Shown here: one piece after another, positions 8,544-17,749 of the stretch | Layout: every line of letters starts with the position of its first letter | Position numbering within the stretch: position 1 is the stretch's first letter | Source: Paracoccaceae bacterium | GTDB taxonomy: Bacteria > Pseudomonadota > Alphaproteobacteria > Rhodobacterales > Rhodobacteraceae | NCBI GenBank assembly: GCA_027489375.1 | Contig: JAIXZW010000021.1 | Coordinates: forward strand, 124,001 to 188,000 | Reading direction: 5' to 3' | Length of the DNA stretch: 64,000 bases | Position numbers and translations under genes: made by a program | The notes under the pieces: generated by a model | Told to the model about the DNA's origin: nothing | The model's database searches: none | Seen by the model: the letters and a program-made list of their open reading frames with translations, nothing else

Positions 8544-9502
8544 ACCATCGCCCCCACGATCTGCCGCCCGCGTTCCGCCCGCAGGTTCCGCGCCAGAAGG
8601 TCCATGCAGGCCATGCGGACGGCGACGCCCATTTCAACCTGTTCCTGAATGACCGAACGGTTGATGTCATCGGCAAGATCGCCGTCGATCTCGACCCCGC
8701 GGTTCATCGGGCCGGGGTGCATCACGATGGCGTCGGGCTTGGCGTGGCCCAGCTTTTCCGCATCCAGCCCGTAGCGGTGGTAATATTCCCGCTCGGACGG
8801 GATGAAGCCGCCGTCCATGCGTTCCTTTTGAAGCCGCAGCATCATCACCACATCCGCGCCTTCGAGGCCCTTTTTCATGTCGTCGTAAAGCTCGCAGCCA
8901 AAGTCCTGCACCCCTGCGGGCATCAGCGTCGGCGGGGCGACAAGGCGGATGCGGTTCTCCATCTTGCCCAGCAGGATCAGGTTCGACCGTGCCACGCGGG
9001 AATGGGCGATGTCGCCGCAGATGGCGACCGTCAGGCGCTGGATGCGCCCCTTGGCACGCCGGATGGTCAGCGCGTCCAGAAGCGCCTGCGTCGGGTGTTC
9101 GTGCCGCCCGTCGCCCGCGTTCAGCACGGCGCAATTCACCTTGGAGGCCAAAAGGTTCACCGCCCCCGAAGCCCCGTGCCGCACCACCAGCAGGTCGGGG
9201 TGCATGGCGTTCAGCGTCATCGCCGTGTCGATCAGCGTCTCGCCCTTCTTCACGCTCGATTGGGCCACAGACATGTTCATCACATCCGCGCCAAGACGTT
9301 TTCCGGCAAGCTCGAAACTCGCCTGCGTGCGGGTGGAGTTTTCGAAGAACATGTTGATCTGCGTCATCCCCGACAGAACGTCCGAGGATTTGACCGTGCG
9401 GCGGTTCAGATCGACGTAGCGGTCGGCAAGGTCGAGGATCGTGGTGATTTCCAGCGGTGACAGATGCTCGATGCCGAGAAGGTGACGGGCGCGGAAGGTC
9501 AT
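8540..9502 (-). CDS. pyrB: Aspartate carbamoyltransferase catalytic subunit
   Basis: It forms N-carbamoyl-aspartate from carbamoyl phosphate and aspartate in de novo pyrimidine synthesis. The 320-residue product has the carbamoyl-phosphate signature as FENSTRTQ (53-60; STRTR in most homologues), the HPTQAL motif and MHPGPMNRG near the end. No pyrI regulatory subunit is next to it. Instead a dihydroorotase-like partner is encoded downstream. Confidence 0.95.
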   Translation of the reverse strand: MTFRARHLLGIEHLSPLEITTILDLADRYVDLNRRTVKSSDVLSGMTQINMFFENSTRTQASFELAGKRLGADVMNMSVAQSSVKKGETLIDTAMTLNAMHPDLLVVRHGASGAVNLLASKVNCAVLNAGDGRHEHPTQALLDALTIRRAKGRIQRLTVAICGDIAHSRVARSNLILLGKMENRIRLVAPPTLMPAGVQDFGCELYDDMKKGLEGADVVMMLRLQKERMDGGFIPSEREYYHRYGLDAEKLGHAKPDAIVMHPGPMNRGVEIDGDLADDINRSVIQEQVEMGVAVRMACMDLLARNLRAERGRQIVGAMV

Positions 9503-9633
9503 GGGTCTTTCCCCTCGGGTCGGGCTGGCGTGCTTTTGGGCTTATAGGAAGGCAGGGCGGGGGCGACAAGCGTGCTGTGCGATCCGCCCGAATTGGGTTG
9601 TGGCGGGCGGGGGGCGGCCCTAGCTTGGGCGGC

Positions 9634-10455
9634 ATGGGAATCGAGTTCGACATCGCCACGCCCGAGGGCTGGCACGCGGCGCTGGCGGCGCTGGCGTGGC
9701 AGGTCGATCTTGGCGTGACCGAGGTGATCGGGGACACCCCCGTCAACGGCTACACCCTTCCCGACAAGACGAAATCCGCAGCCCCCGCGCAAGCCGCGCG
9801 GGTGGTCGAGACGATGCCCACCCTCTCGCCCGAACAGCGTGCGGCGGCCGAGGCGGATCACGCGGTCGATGCCGCCAAGGTGGCAGCGGCTTCGGCCACG
9901 ACGCTGGACGCGCTGCGCGAGGCGATGGCGCGGTTCGACCTGTGTGAATTGAAGAAGGGCGCGCGCAACCTCGTCTTTGCCGACGGGGTGGCAGGGGCGC
10001 GGGTCATGGTGCTGGGCGAAGCGCCGGGGCGGGACGAGGATATGGAGGGCAAGCCCTTCGTCGGGCCTGCGGGTGTGCTTCTGGACCGGATGTTCGCGGC
10101 CATCGGCCTGTCGCGGCAGGCAGAGGACAAGGCAGCGGGGCTTTACGTCACCCCCGTCCTGCCGTGGCGTCCCCCCCAGCGCGAGCCGACGCCCGAGGAA
10201 CTGGCCATGCTCCGCCCCTTTGTCGAACGGCATATCACGCTTGCGAACCCCGATGTGATCGTGGCGATGGGCAACGCCCCTTGCGCCATGTTGCTGGGGG
10301 CGAAGGGCGTCCTGCGCCTGCGCGGCAACTGGGCCGAGGCGCTGGGCAAGCCCGTGATGCCGATGGTGTCGCCTGCGCAATTGTTGCGCAACCCCTTGGC
10401 CAAGCGCGATGCATGGGCCGATCTTCTGGCAATCAAGACAAGGCTTTCGGCATGA
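9634..10455 (+). CDS. Family 4-type uracil-DNA glycosylase homologue, divergent
   Basis: The 273-residue protein belongs to the UDG superfamily: motif 1 reads GEAPGRDED (128-136), followed by KPFVGPAG. Several expected residues are absent. The CxxC of the iron-sulfur cluster is reduced to one Cys (104), the Cys before the PF-x-ERH segment is Leu193, and the motif 2 HPA is SPA (246-248). It may have lost the cluster and altered activity. It is divergent from pyrB and overlaps the next gene by 4 bp. Confidence 0.8.
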   Translation: MGIEFDIATPEGWHAALAALAWQVDLGVTEVIGDTPVNGYTLPDKTKSAAPAQAARVVETMPTLSPEQRAAAEADHAVDAAKVAAASATTLDALREAMARFDLCELKKGARNLVFADGVAGARVMVLGEAPGRDEDMEGKPFVGPAGVLLDRMFAAIGLSRQAEDKAAGLYVTPVLPWRPPQREPTPEELAMLRPFVERHITLANPDVIVAMGNAPCAMLLGAKGVLRLRGNWAEALGKPVMPMVSPAQLLRNPLAKRDAWADLLAIKTRLSA

Positions 10456-11081
10456 GCTGGATCGTGGAGCCTTCGGTTCTGGCAGGCTTTGCCGTGGCGG
10501 GGCTGGCGCTGAACCTGACGCCGGGGGCGGATATGATGTTCACGCTGGCCCAAGGCCTGCGTTCGGGACGACGGGCGGCGATGGCGGCGAATGCGGGGAT
10601 TGCCGTCGGCGGGCTGGTGCAGACGCTTGTGGCGGGGCTTGGGCTAGGCGCGCTGGTTGGGGCGCATCCCTTGGCTTTCGACGCGATCCGCTGGGCGGGG
10701 GTGGCCTATCTTCTGGTGCTGGCGGTGCAGGCGCTGCGGTCGGGTCCGGTGACGGCGGGTCCGGTGGTGGAACGCTCGGCACTGCGCGTTTTCGGGCAGG
10801 CGATGATGGTCAATATCCTGAACCCCAAGGTGATCCTCTTCATCCTTGCGCTTCTGCCGCAATTCATCGACCCCGCCCGCCCCGTGCTGCCGCAGTTCAT
10901 GCTGCTCGGCCTTGTCTTTGCCACGGGCGGCTTCATCGTGAACGGTCTGGTCGGCCTGTTTGCGGGAACCATCGGCCAGCGGCTTGCGCGGTCGCAGGCG
11001 CTGTCGCGCTGGCTTGGCCGGGCGAGTGCGGCGATCTTCACGGGCCTCGCGCTGCGGCTCGCCCTTATGCAACGGAACTGA
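10452..11081 (+). CDS. LysE/RhtB-family amino acid exporter
   Basis: The 209-residue hydrophobic protein carries the LysE-family signature LNLTPGADMMFTLAQGLRSG near the N-terminus and NPKVILFILALLPQFID in the middle. It is expected to have about six membrane segments and export an amino acid or derivative. The ATG overlaps the preceding stop (ATGA). Confidence 0.9.
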   Translation: MSWIVEPSVLAGFAVAGLALNLTPGADMMFTLAQGLRSGRRAAMAANAGIAVGGLVQTLVAGLGLGALVGAHPLAFDAIRWAGVAYLLVLAVQALRSGPVTAGPVVERSALRVFGQAMMVNILNPKVILFILALLPQFIDPARPVLPQFMLLGLVFATGGFIVNGLVGLFAGTIGQRLARSQALSRWLGRASAAIFTGLALRLALMQRN

Positions 11082-11082
11082 C

Positions 11083-11625
11083 ATGAGCCGGATCGACGAA
11101 AGCCGCGACTTCATCCCCATGCGCATCGCCGTGCTGACGGTGAGCGACACGCGGACGGCGGCGGATGACAAATCGGGCGACACGCTGGTCGAACGGCTGA
11201 CAGGCGCGGGCCACCACCTTGCCGCGCGGGGGATCGTGCCGGACGACCGCGCGACGATCTCGGCGCGGCTGCGGGAATGGATCGCCGATCCGGCGGTCGA
11301 TGTGGTCCTGACCACGGGCGGCACGGGCCTGACCGGACGCGATGTCACGGTCGAGGCGCATCGGGATGTCTACGAGAAAGAGATCGAAGCCTTCGGGACG
11401 GTCTTCACCATCGTCTCGATGCAGAAGATCGGCACCAGCGCGGTGCAATCGCGGGCCTGCGGCGGTGTGGCGGGGGGGACCTATCTGTTCGCCCTGCCCG
11501 GATCGCCGGGGGGCTGCCGCGATGCCTGGGACGAAATCCTGAAATGGCAGTTCGATTTCCGCCACCGCCCCTGCAACTTCGTCGAGATCATGCCGCGGCT
11601 GGACGAGCATCTGCGCCGCAAGTGA
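11083..11625 (+). CDS. moaB: Molybdenum cofactor biosynthesis protein B
   Basis: The 180-residue MoaB/Mog-fold protein has the LTVSDTRT and TTGGTGLTGRD motifs of molybdopterin-binding proteins. Family members adenylylate molybdopterin or act as homologues of MogA in molybdenum cofactor assembly. It starts 1 nt after the LysE stop, so the UDG-like, lysE and moaB genes form one operon. Confidence 0.92.
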   Translation: MSRIDESRDFIPMRIAVLTVSDTRTAADDKSGDTLVERLTGAGHHLAARGIVPDDRATISARLREWIADPAVDVVLTTGGTGLTGRDVTVEAHRDVYEKEIEAFGTVFTIVSMQKIGTSAVQSRACGGVAGGTYLFALPGSPGGCRDAWDEILKWQFDFRHRPCNFVEIMPRLDEHLRRK

Positions 11626-11634
11626 CGGTGTCTT

Positions 11635-12435
11635 TCAGGGTGCGGGGCAGCCGCTGATTTCGACGGCGCTGTTTTCCGCGATGACCGTCACGGTGACGCC
11701 GGAGCGGTCCAGCGCAAAGGGCGCGCCTTCGGGCGGGACCATGTCGGATACGGCGGTGAGCGTGCTTCCCTCGCGGCTCGCGGTTGCTTCGGACACCCAG
11801 ACGCCTTGGGTCTTGGTTTCGAAGACCACGGTTTCGTCGGGTCCGAGTTCGGGCATGTCGACCGCCGCCGTGACGCGCAGCCCGTCGCGGATCGGTTCCA
11901 CCGCGCAGCCGATACCCGTCAGCCCTGCGGATGTCGCGGGTCTGGGCATGTCGGCCAAGGCGGCACGGATTGCCGGGTCGGTCGCCCCCTTGCCGCCAAG
12001 TTCGGCATCGAAGCTGAGCGAGGCGGGAAGGCAGATGTCGCTGCACACGCCAAGGTCCATCCCCAGCCGCAGGGTGACGGGGGCCGAGGGGTCCTTGGCC
12101 CTGATCTCCATCGGCAGCACGACGCCGTCATGATAGCCGATGGTCTGCATCCCGTTCAGGTCGAAGACCGAAGGGCGCGGCCAGTGGAAGGTCACGGATT
12201 TCAGGTTGGTGGAGCCTGTGAAATCGAAGCTCGGCGGTATCCCCGCCTCGCCGGGGCTGCGCCAATAGGTCTTCCAGCCGGGGGCGAGGGTCAGTTCCAC
12301 CGCCGCCATCCGCGTGCCGCTTTCGGTCTGCCAGCCGGAGAGAAGGCGCGCGGAAAGCACGTCTTCCTGCGTCAAGGCATGGGCGGGCAGGGCCGAAAGG
12401 GCGAAAAGGGCGGCAAGGATCGGGCGCTTCGTCAT
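11635..12435 (-). CDS. Secreted DsbD N-terminal-domain (ScsB-alpha-like) protein
   Basis: A signal peptide (ALFALSALPAHA) precedes a periplasmic domain like the N-terminal domain of DsbD/ScsB, with the cysteine pair in GVCSDICLP near residue 130. The 266-residue protein lacks the DsbD transmembrane and thioredoxin domains. It may therefore accept electrons from a separate membrane partner. It is convergent with moaB. Confidence 0.85.
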   Translation of the reverse strand: MTKRPILAALFALSALPAHALTQEDVLSARLLSGWQTESGTRMAAVELTLAPGWKTYWRSPGEAGIPPSFDFTGSTNLKSVTFHWPRPSVFDLNGMQTIGYHDGVVLPMEIRAKDPSAPVTLRLGMDLGVCSDICLPASLSFDAELGGKGATDPAIRAALADMPRPATSAGLTGIGCAVEPIRDGLRVTAAVDMPELGPDETVVFETKTQGVWVSEATASREGSTLTAVSDMVPPEGAPFALDRSGVTVTVIAENSAVEISGCPAP

Positions 12436-12560
12436 GGTTGCAAATTAGGCGATGGGCGGAAAATGGGAAATCACTTTGACGGGAAGCCCGCGACGGGGAA
12501 ACGGGGTTGAGCCTTCACGGTTGCAGCCCCACATTGGGAACAGGTTGCGGGAGAGTCGTG

Positions 12561-13127
12561 ATGGACAATGTCACCGATCTGGACGGCAAGTTGCTGATCG
12601 CCATGCCCGGCATGGGGGACCCGCGATTTGAGAAGGCGGTCATCCTGATGTGCGCCCATTCGGACGAGGGGGCGATGGGGCTGATCGTGAACAAACCCAC
12701 GACCGACCTGAGCTTTGCCAGCCTGCTGGAGCAGCTTTCCATCCCCCGCGCGCCTGCGGGCCGCGATATCCGCGTGCATTTCGGCGGTCCGGTGGAGCGG
12801 GGGCGGGGTTTTGTCCTGCATTCCGCCGATTACGAGGGCGGGCCTGCCACGATGCAGATTGCGGGGCGGTTCGGAATGACGGCCACGCTCGATATTCTGG
12901 AAGCCTTGGCGCAGGGCGGCGGGCCGTCGCAGGCGCTGCTTGCGCTGGGCTATGCGGGATGGGGGCCGGGGCAGCTTGAATCCGAGATCCGCGCCAATGG
13001 CTGGCTGGTGGGCGATGCGCCCGAAAGTCTGGTCTTTTCCCGCGACGATGCGGGGAAATGGGCGGGGGCGCTGAAAGGGTTGGGGATCGACCCGTTGACG
13101 CTATCGGCCAGCGCCGGACGCGCCTGA
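12561..13127 (+). CDS. YqgE/AlgH family protein (UPF0301)
   Basis: The 188-residue protein shows the family landmarks [47 protein letters not shown] and [13 protein letters not shown]. Members are found across Proteobacteria, and the biochemical function is unsettled. A GTG immediately precedes the chosen ATG. The gene is divergent from the DsbD-N-domain gene. Confidence 0.93.
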   Translation: MDNVTDLDGKLLIAMPGMGDPRFEKAVILMCAHSDEGAMGLIVNKPTTDLSFASLLEQLSIPRAPAGRDIRVHFGGPVERGRGFVLHSADYEGGPATMQIAGRFGMTATLDILEALAQGGGPSQALLALGYAGWGPGQLESEIRANGWLVGDAPESLVFSRDDAGKWAGALKGLGIDPLTLSASAGRA

Positions 13128-13137
13128 GACGGCGGAA

Positions 13138-13192
13138 CGGGGGGCTTCGCGCCCCCCGCGCCCCCCGCGGGATATTTGTCCGAGTATGAAAG
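13138..13192 (+). repeat. Terminator-like hairpin with conserved GGATATTT...ATGAAAG tail (copy 1)
   Basis: CGGGGGGC (13138-13145) pairs with GCCCCCCG (13151-13158). A second C-run and the tail GGGATATTTGTCCGAGTATG follow, then AAAG. The element comes 10 nt after the yqgE stop. Three relatives occur at 40837, 50397 (minus) and 52518. The hairpin alone would serve as a terminator. Confidence 0.75.
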
Positions 13193-13197
13193 CAGGC

Positions 13198-15528
13198 TCA
13201 CTCGCCGTAGGGAATCCAGATCGTCTTCACCTCGGTCGCTTGGGCGAGGATGGTTTTGGCGGGGATCGGGAAGGCGGTCGCCCTGCCGTTGTTGACCCAT
13301 GTGCGCTTGAGGTTGGTGGCGCTTTCCTCCTCGACCAGTTTCGAGACGGGGGCCGAGGAGAAGGACCAGAGCGCGTCGATGTCCATGTGGCCCGCCAGCG
13401 GCTTGGCGAGTTCGGTGTGGCTTCCCGTCACGATGTTCACCACCCCTGCCGGAACGTCAGAGGTTTCGAGCACCTGATAGAAATCGGTCGCCGCCAGCGG
13501 GAAAGGGTCGGAGGGGACGAGAACGGTCGTGTTGCCCATCGCGATGGCAGGGGCCATAAGCGAGACGAGGCCGAGGAGCGGGGCTTCGTCGGGGCAAAGG
13601 GCTGCGATGACGCCGCAGGGTTCGTTCATGGCCAAAGCCACGCCACGGATCGGCACGGATTTCGCCGCGCCATCGTATTTGTCGGCCCATGCGGCATGGG
13701 TGAAGAGCGTGTCGATGGATTGCGCCACCTCGGCTTCACCTGCCTTGCCGGTCATGTCGCGCAGGCGGCGGGCGAATTCCTCGGCGCGGGCCGAAAGGTT
13801 TTCGGCCATGTAATAGAGGATCTGCGCGCGGGTGTGGCCGGTCGTCTTGGCCCAGCCCTTGGCGGCATGGGCGGCTTCGACCGCGTTTCTGATGTCCTTG
13901 CGGTTGCCGATGCCGACATGGCCCAGAAGCTTGCCCTTTGCTGACCAGACGGGGCGGGAATAGCCGCCATCGGGGCGGGCCTGCTTGCCGCCGACGAAGA
14001 GCTTCGCGGTGCGGTCGAGCGCGGGGGCTTCGGGCGTTGCGGGTTCGGGGAAGGGGGCGACGGGTTTCAGCGCCTTCGTCGCGGCGCGGGGTTTGAGATA
14101 GGCCATCAACCCCTCCCACCCGCCTTCGCGGCCAAAGCCGCTTTCGCGCACCCCGCCGAAGCCTGCGGCGGCGTCGAAGAGGTTGGTCGCGTTGACCCAG
14201 ACCACGCCCGCCTTGAGTTTCGGCGCGATGTCGAGGGCGAGGTTGACGTTTTCGGTCCAGACCGTTGCCGCCAAACCGTAGCGGGTGTTGTTGGCCAATT
14301 CCACCGCTTCGGCAGGTGTGCGGAAGGTCATGGAGACGAGGACGGGACCGAAGATTTCCTCTTGCATCAGGCGCGAGGCCGAGCCGAGGCCGGTGATGAG
14401 GGTCGGCGGATAGAAGCAGCCCTGCGCGGGCAGGGGGGTGTTGGCGCGGTAAACCTCGCCCTCGGAGGCGTTGACCATCTCGGTGATGGTGGCAAGCTGG
14501 ATCGGGTCCACCACAGCGCCCACGTCGATGCATTTGTCGAGCGGGTCGCCGATGCGGAGGCCGTCCATGCGGCGCTTCAGCTTTTCGTGGAAGCGGGGGG
14601 CGATGCCTTCCTGCACCAGAAGCCGCGATCCCGCGCAGCAGACCTGGCCCTGGTTGAACCAGATGGCATCGACGAGGCCTTCGATCGCGCTGTCCACATC
14701 GGCATCGTCAAAGACGATGTAGGGCGACTTGCCGCCGAGTTCGAGCGTCAGCGCCTTGCCCGTGCCTGCCGTGGCGCGGCGGATCGCCTTGCCCACGGCG
14801 GTCGATCCGGTGAAGGCGATCTTGTCGACGGGGGACGCGACGAGGGCGGCACCTGTGTCGCCGTCCCCCGTGACGACGTTGAGCACACCTTTTGGCAAGC
14901 CTGCCTCGCGGCTGATCTCGGCAAACAGGAGGGCGGTGAGGGGTGTGTATTCGGCGGGTTTGAGGACGATGGTATTGCCTGCGGCAAGGGCGGGCGCGAC
15001 CTTCCACGCCAGCATCAGAAGCGGGAAGTTCCACGGGATCACAGCGCCGACGACGCCGAGGGGGGCGTGGTCGGGCAGTTCGGTCGGGGCGAGTTGGGCC
15101 AGCCCCGCGTGATAGTAGAAATGGCGGGTGACGAGCGGAATGTCGATGTCGCGGGATTCGCGGATCGGTTTGCCGTTGTCCATCGTTTCCAGCACGGCAA
15201 GCAGGCGGGCGTGTTTCTGGGTCAGGCGGGCGAGGGCATAAAGGTATCTGGCGCGCTGGTGGCCCGAAAGTGCCGCCCATTTCGGCTGGGCGCGGCGGGC
15301 GGCGGCGACGGCTGTGGCCACGTCGTCAGCCGTGCCTTGGGTCACGGTGGCGAGCGGTTCGCCCGTGGCGGGGTTCGCCGTGGCAAAGCCGGCGCCCGCC
15401 TTGGTGAATTGGCCGTCGATGAAATGGCCGAAGCTGCCGCCGTGCTTGGCGATCCATGCCTTTGCTTCCGCATTTCCTTCGGGGGCGGGGCCGTAGCTCA
15501 TGGCGTCGAAGATTTCCTTGATCGTCAT
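13198..15528 (-). CDS. Two-domain aldehyde dehydrogenase, ALDH16 type
   Basis: The 776-residue protein has two tandem ALDH domains. The first contains the catalytic Cys in GQVCCAG (near residue 294) and the Glu in LELGGKSP. The second (about residues 500-776) keeps the fold but lacks the catalytic Cys (WVNNG there) and Glu. This is the layout of the ALDH16 family, known from a Loktanella enzyme. It starts 4 nt after the deoC stop. Because DeoC releases acetaldehyde from deoxyribose-5-phosphate, oxidation of acetaldehyde to acetate is the likely role. Confidence 0.9.
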   Translation of the reverse strand: MTIKEIFDAMSYGPAPEGNAEAKAWIAKHGGSFGHFIDGQFTKAGAGFATANPATGEPLATVTQGTADDVATAVAAARRAQPKWAALSGHQRARYLYALARLTQKHARLLAVLETMDNGKPIRESRDIDIPLVTRHFYYHAGLAQLAPTELPDHAPLGVVGAVIPWNFPLLMLAWKVAPALAAGNTIVLKPAEYTPLTALLFAEISREAGLPKGVLNVVTGDGDTGAALVASPVDKIAFTGSTAVGKAIRRATAGTGKALTLELGGKSPYIVFDDADVDSAIEGLVDAIWFNQGQVCCAGSRLLVQEGIAPRFHEKLKRRMDGLRIGDPLDKCIDVGAVVDPIQLATITEMVNASEGEVYRANTPLPAQGCFYPPTLITGLGSASRLMQEEIFGPVLVSMTFRTPAEAVELANNTRYGLAATVWTENVNLALDIAPKLKAGVVWVNATNLFDAAAGFGGVRESGFGREGGWEGLMAYLKPRAATKALKPVAPFPEPATPEAPALDRTAKLFVGGKQARPDGGYSRPVWSAKGKLLGHVGIGNRKDIRNAVEAAHAAKGWAKTTGHTRAQILYYMAENLSARAEEFARRLRDMTGKAGEAEVAQSIDTLFTHAAWADKYDGAAKSVPIRGVALAMNEPCGVIAALCPDEAPLLGLVSLMAPAIAMGNTTVLVPSDPFPLAATDFYQVLETSDVPAGVVNIVTGSHTELAKPLAGHMDIDALWSFSSAPVSKLVEEESATNLKRTWVNNGRATAFPIPAKTILAQATEVKTIWIPYGE

Positions 15529-15532
15529 GGTC

Positions 15533-16519
15533 TTAACCCATCGCATGGCGGTTGGCGGCGGAATAGTGGCCGGTCAGGTGGTGTTCGAGCTGGCGTTCGA
15601 TGTCGCCCAGAAGCGAGGATGCCCCGAAGCGGAACAGGTCGGGTTGCAACCAGGGGTGGCCGAGTTCGTCCTTCATCAGCGCAAGGTAAAGGAGCGCGTC
15701 CTTGGCCTTGGAAATCCCGCCTGCGGGTTTGTAGCCGACCTTGACACCCGTCCGCGCCTCGTAATCGCGGATGGCGCGGATCATGGTGAGCGAGACGGGA
15801 AGGGTGGCGTTCACCCCCTCTTTCCCCGTCGAGGTCTTGATGAAATCGGCCCCCGCCATCATGCAGACAAGGCTGGCGCGGGCGACGTTGCGCAGCGTGC
15901 CAAGCTCGCCCGTGGCGAGGATGGCCTTGACACGGGCATCGCCGCAGGCGGCGCGCATTTCGCGCATTTCATCGTAAAGCGCCTGCCAGTTTTGCGTCAG
16001 CACATGGCGGCGGGAAATGACGATGTCGATTTCGCGCGCGCCCGCTTTGACGCTTTCGCCGATTTCCGCGATGCGGAGGTGAAAGGGGGAAAGCCCTGCC
16101 GGAAAGCCGGTCGAGACGGCGGCGACGGGGATGCTGGTGCCTTCGAGCGCGCGGACGGCGGTTTCGACCATGTCGTGATAGACGCAGACCGCGCCGACGG
16201 TCAGACCCTCCATCCCCAGCTTTTCCAGCATCCACGGCGCGACGGGTTGGCGGGCCTTGGCGCAGAGACGCTCGACCCTGCCCCAAGTGTCATCGCCCGA
16301 CAGGGTGGTCAGGTCGATCAGGCTGATGGCTTTCAGCAGCCACGCCGCCTGATAATCCTTTTTCACCGAACGCCGCCCGCCCAAGGTTGCCGCACGGCGT
16401 TCGATGGCCGAGGTGTTGGCCTGCACCGAGGCGACCCAGTCGAGGTCGAGCGCCATGCCTTCGTTGCGGGCATGGGTCAGTTGCGGAAGCTGGGTTCGGG
16501 TTGGGGTCAGCGTGGACAC
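15533..16519 (-). CDS. deoC: Deoxyribose-phosphate aldolase
   Basis: This class I aldolase splits 2-deoxyribose-5-phosphate into acetaldehyde and glyceraldehyde-3-phosphate. The Schiff-base Lys lies in FIKTSTGKEG and a second active-site Lys in VGYKPAGG. I chose the GTG at 16519 because GGGAGGA lies immediately upstream at a suitable distance. This gives 328 residues, the long form usual in alphaproteobacteria. It is the first gene of an operon with the ALDH16-type gene. deoD at 60620 acts earlier in the same catabolic route. Confidence 0.93.
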   Translation of the reverse strand: MSTLTPTRTQLPQLTHARNEGMALDLDWVASVQANTSAIERRAATLGGRRSVKKDYQAAWLLKAISLIDLTTLSGDDTWGRVERLCAKARQPVAPWMLEKLGMEGLTVGAVCVYHDMVETAVRALEGTSIPVAAVSTGFPAGLSPFHLRIAEIGESVKAGAREIDIVISRRHVLTQNWQALYDEMREMRAACGDARVKAILATGELGTLRNVARASLVCMMAGADFIKTSTGKEGVNATLPVSLTMIRAIRDYEARTGVKVGYKPAGGISKAKDALLYLALMKDELGHPWLQPDLFRFGASSLLGDIERQLEHHLTGHYSAANRHAMG

Positions 16520-16602
16520 GGCGTCCTCCCTTTGCTGGGGGCGAGGATGCACGGGGCGGTTGACGGTTGCAAGCCCTGCGCCGTGGCGTTTTGACCCTTT
16601 GG

Positions 16603-16986
16603 TCAGGTTTCGTCGCGACGGGGAAGGCGGGGTTCGTCCTCGTCCAGCGTGGGGTCGAAGGTGGCCCAGGGGCGGCCCGTTCCGCTGGACGGCGGGGTGT
16701 GGGTTTTGCTGAAAAGATGGAGTTTCGACAGGTAATTGGCCGAAATCGGCGCTGTGACGAAGATGAAGACGAGGACGACGATTTCCTGCGGGCTGAAGCC
16801 GTCGCCGACTGTCAGGCGATGCACAACCGATGCACATAATGCCGCGCCAAGGCCGACGGTTGACGCCTTGGTCGGGGCATGGAGGCGCTGCATCCCGTCC
16901 CTGAGACGGAGCAGGCCGTAACTGCCGATCAGGCCGAAAAGACCCGCGATGACCAGAAGTGCGGCGAGGAGGAGGTCGAGGATCAT
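16603..16986 (-). CDS. mrpG: Na+(K+)/H+ antiporter subunit G
   Basis: The 127-residue membrane protein has the MnhG/PhaG core (GLLRLRDGMQRLHAPTKAST) with about three hydrophobic segments and a longer charged tail. It is the last gene of the Mrp operon and overlaps mrpF by 4 bp. The coding sequence also contains a perfect ATGCACA direct repeat at 16819-16836. Confidence 0.93.
   Translation of the reverse strand: MILDLLLAALLVIAGLFGLIGSYGLLRLRDGMQRLHAPTKASTVGLGAALCASVVHRLTVGDGFSPQEIVVLVFIFVTAPISANYLSKLHLFSKTHTPPSSGTGRPWATFDPTLDEDEPRLPRRDET
16819..16836. repeat. Perfect ATGCACA direct repeat at 11-bp period inside mrpG
   Basis: ATGCACA at 16819-16825 and at 16830-16836 have four bases between them. 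This is the same arrangement as the intergenic sites at 42325 and 22466. Because it lies in coding sequence it may be coincidental. Confidence 0.35.
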
Positions 16987-17267
16987 TCGATCACACTCCC
17001 CCTGAGCAGGAATTTGCAGAAGGCGACGGTCGAGACGAAGCCCGTCATCGCCAGCAACATGGCGGCGGGGAAGTTGAGGCCGAGGCCCGTCTTGATGCCG
17101 TAAAGCACGATCAGGGCGATGGTGTTGACCACCATCGTATCCACCGCAAGCACGCGGTCGGCGACGGTCGGGCCGATCAAAAGGCGGATCAGCGTCATCA
17201 CCATTCCCGCCGCGAAACAGGCGAAGGCGAAGGCGAGGGGGAGGGTCAGGATCAAGGGGCCGGTCAT
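16983..17267 (-). CDS. mrpF: Na+(K+)/H+ antiporter subunit F
   Basis: The 94-residue protein has three hydrophobic segments and the MrpF motif GPTVADRVLAVDTM. It overlaps the genes on both sides by 4 bp, as usual in tightly coupled Mrp operons. Confidence 0.93.
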   Translation of the reverse strand: MTGPLILTLPLAFAFACFAAGMVMTLIRLLIGPTVADRVLAVDTMVVNTIALIVLYGIKTGLGLNFPAAMLLAMTGFVSTVAFCKFLLRGSVIE

Positions 17268-17749
17268 TCGAAAATCCGTTTCAGGCGGGCTTCGTAGCGG
17301 GTCAGGATCTCGTCGCGGATCGCGTCGGGGTCGGGGGCGTGGAGCGAGTGGATCAGAAGGACGCTCGCATCGCCGTTCATGTCGGCGGTCACGGTGCCGG
17401 GGGTCATGGTGATCGTGCCGGCAAGAAGGGCGATGGCCTCGGGCGATTTCAGCGTGATCGGAACGGCGATGAAGCGCGACTGGATGCGGTCGCGGGGCAT
17501 GAAAAGGACGATCTTGGCCACCGCGACGTTGGCGAGGATCACATCCCAGACGACAAGCGCGACATAGGCCAGCAGGCGCGGCAGGCTTTTGACGCGGGGG
17601 GCGGCGGGCCAATAGGCGTGGGTGATCTGCGGGATCAGGATGGCAAGGATCAGCGCCAGCACGAGGCTGCCGAGTTTCAGATGACCGACGAGCAAGAGCC
17701 AAGTCAGGCCGAGCAGCAGAGACAGGACGGGGTGGGGGAATAGCTTCAT
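17264..17749 (-). CDS. mrpE: Na+(K+)/H+ antiporter subunit E
   Basis: The 161-residue protein has two N-terminal hydrophobic segments and the MrpE cytoplasmic domain (TITMTPGTVTADM and LLIHSLHAPD). MrpE is needed for assembly of the complex. It overlaps mrpD and mrpF by 4 bp. Confidence 0.93.
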   Translation of the reverse strand: MKLFPHPVLSLLLGLTWLLLVGHLKLGSLVLALILAILIPQITHAYWPAAPRVKSLPRLLAYVALVVWDVILANVAVAKIVLFMPRDRIQSRFIAVPITLKSPEAIALLAGTITMTPGTVTADMNGDASVLLIHSLHAPDPDAIRDEILTRYEARLKRIFE

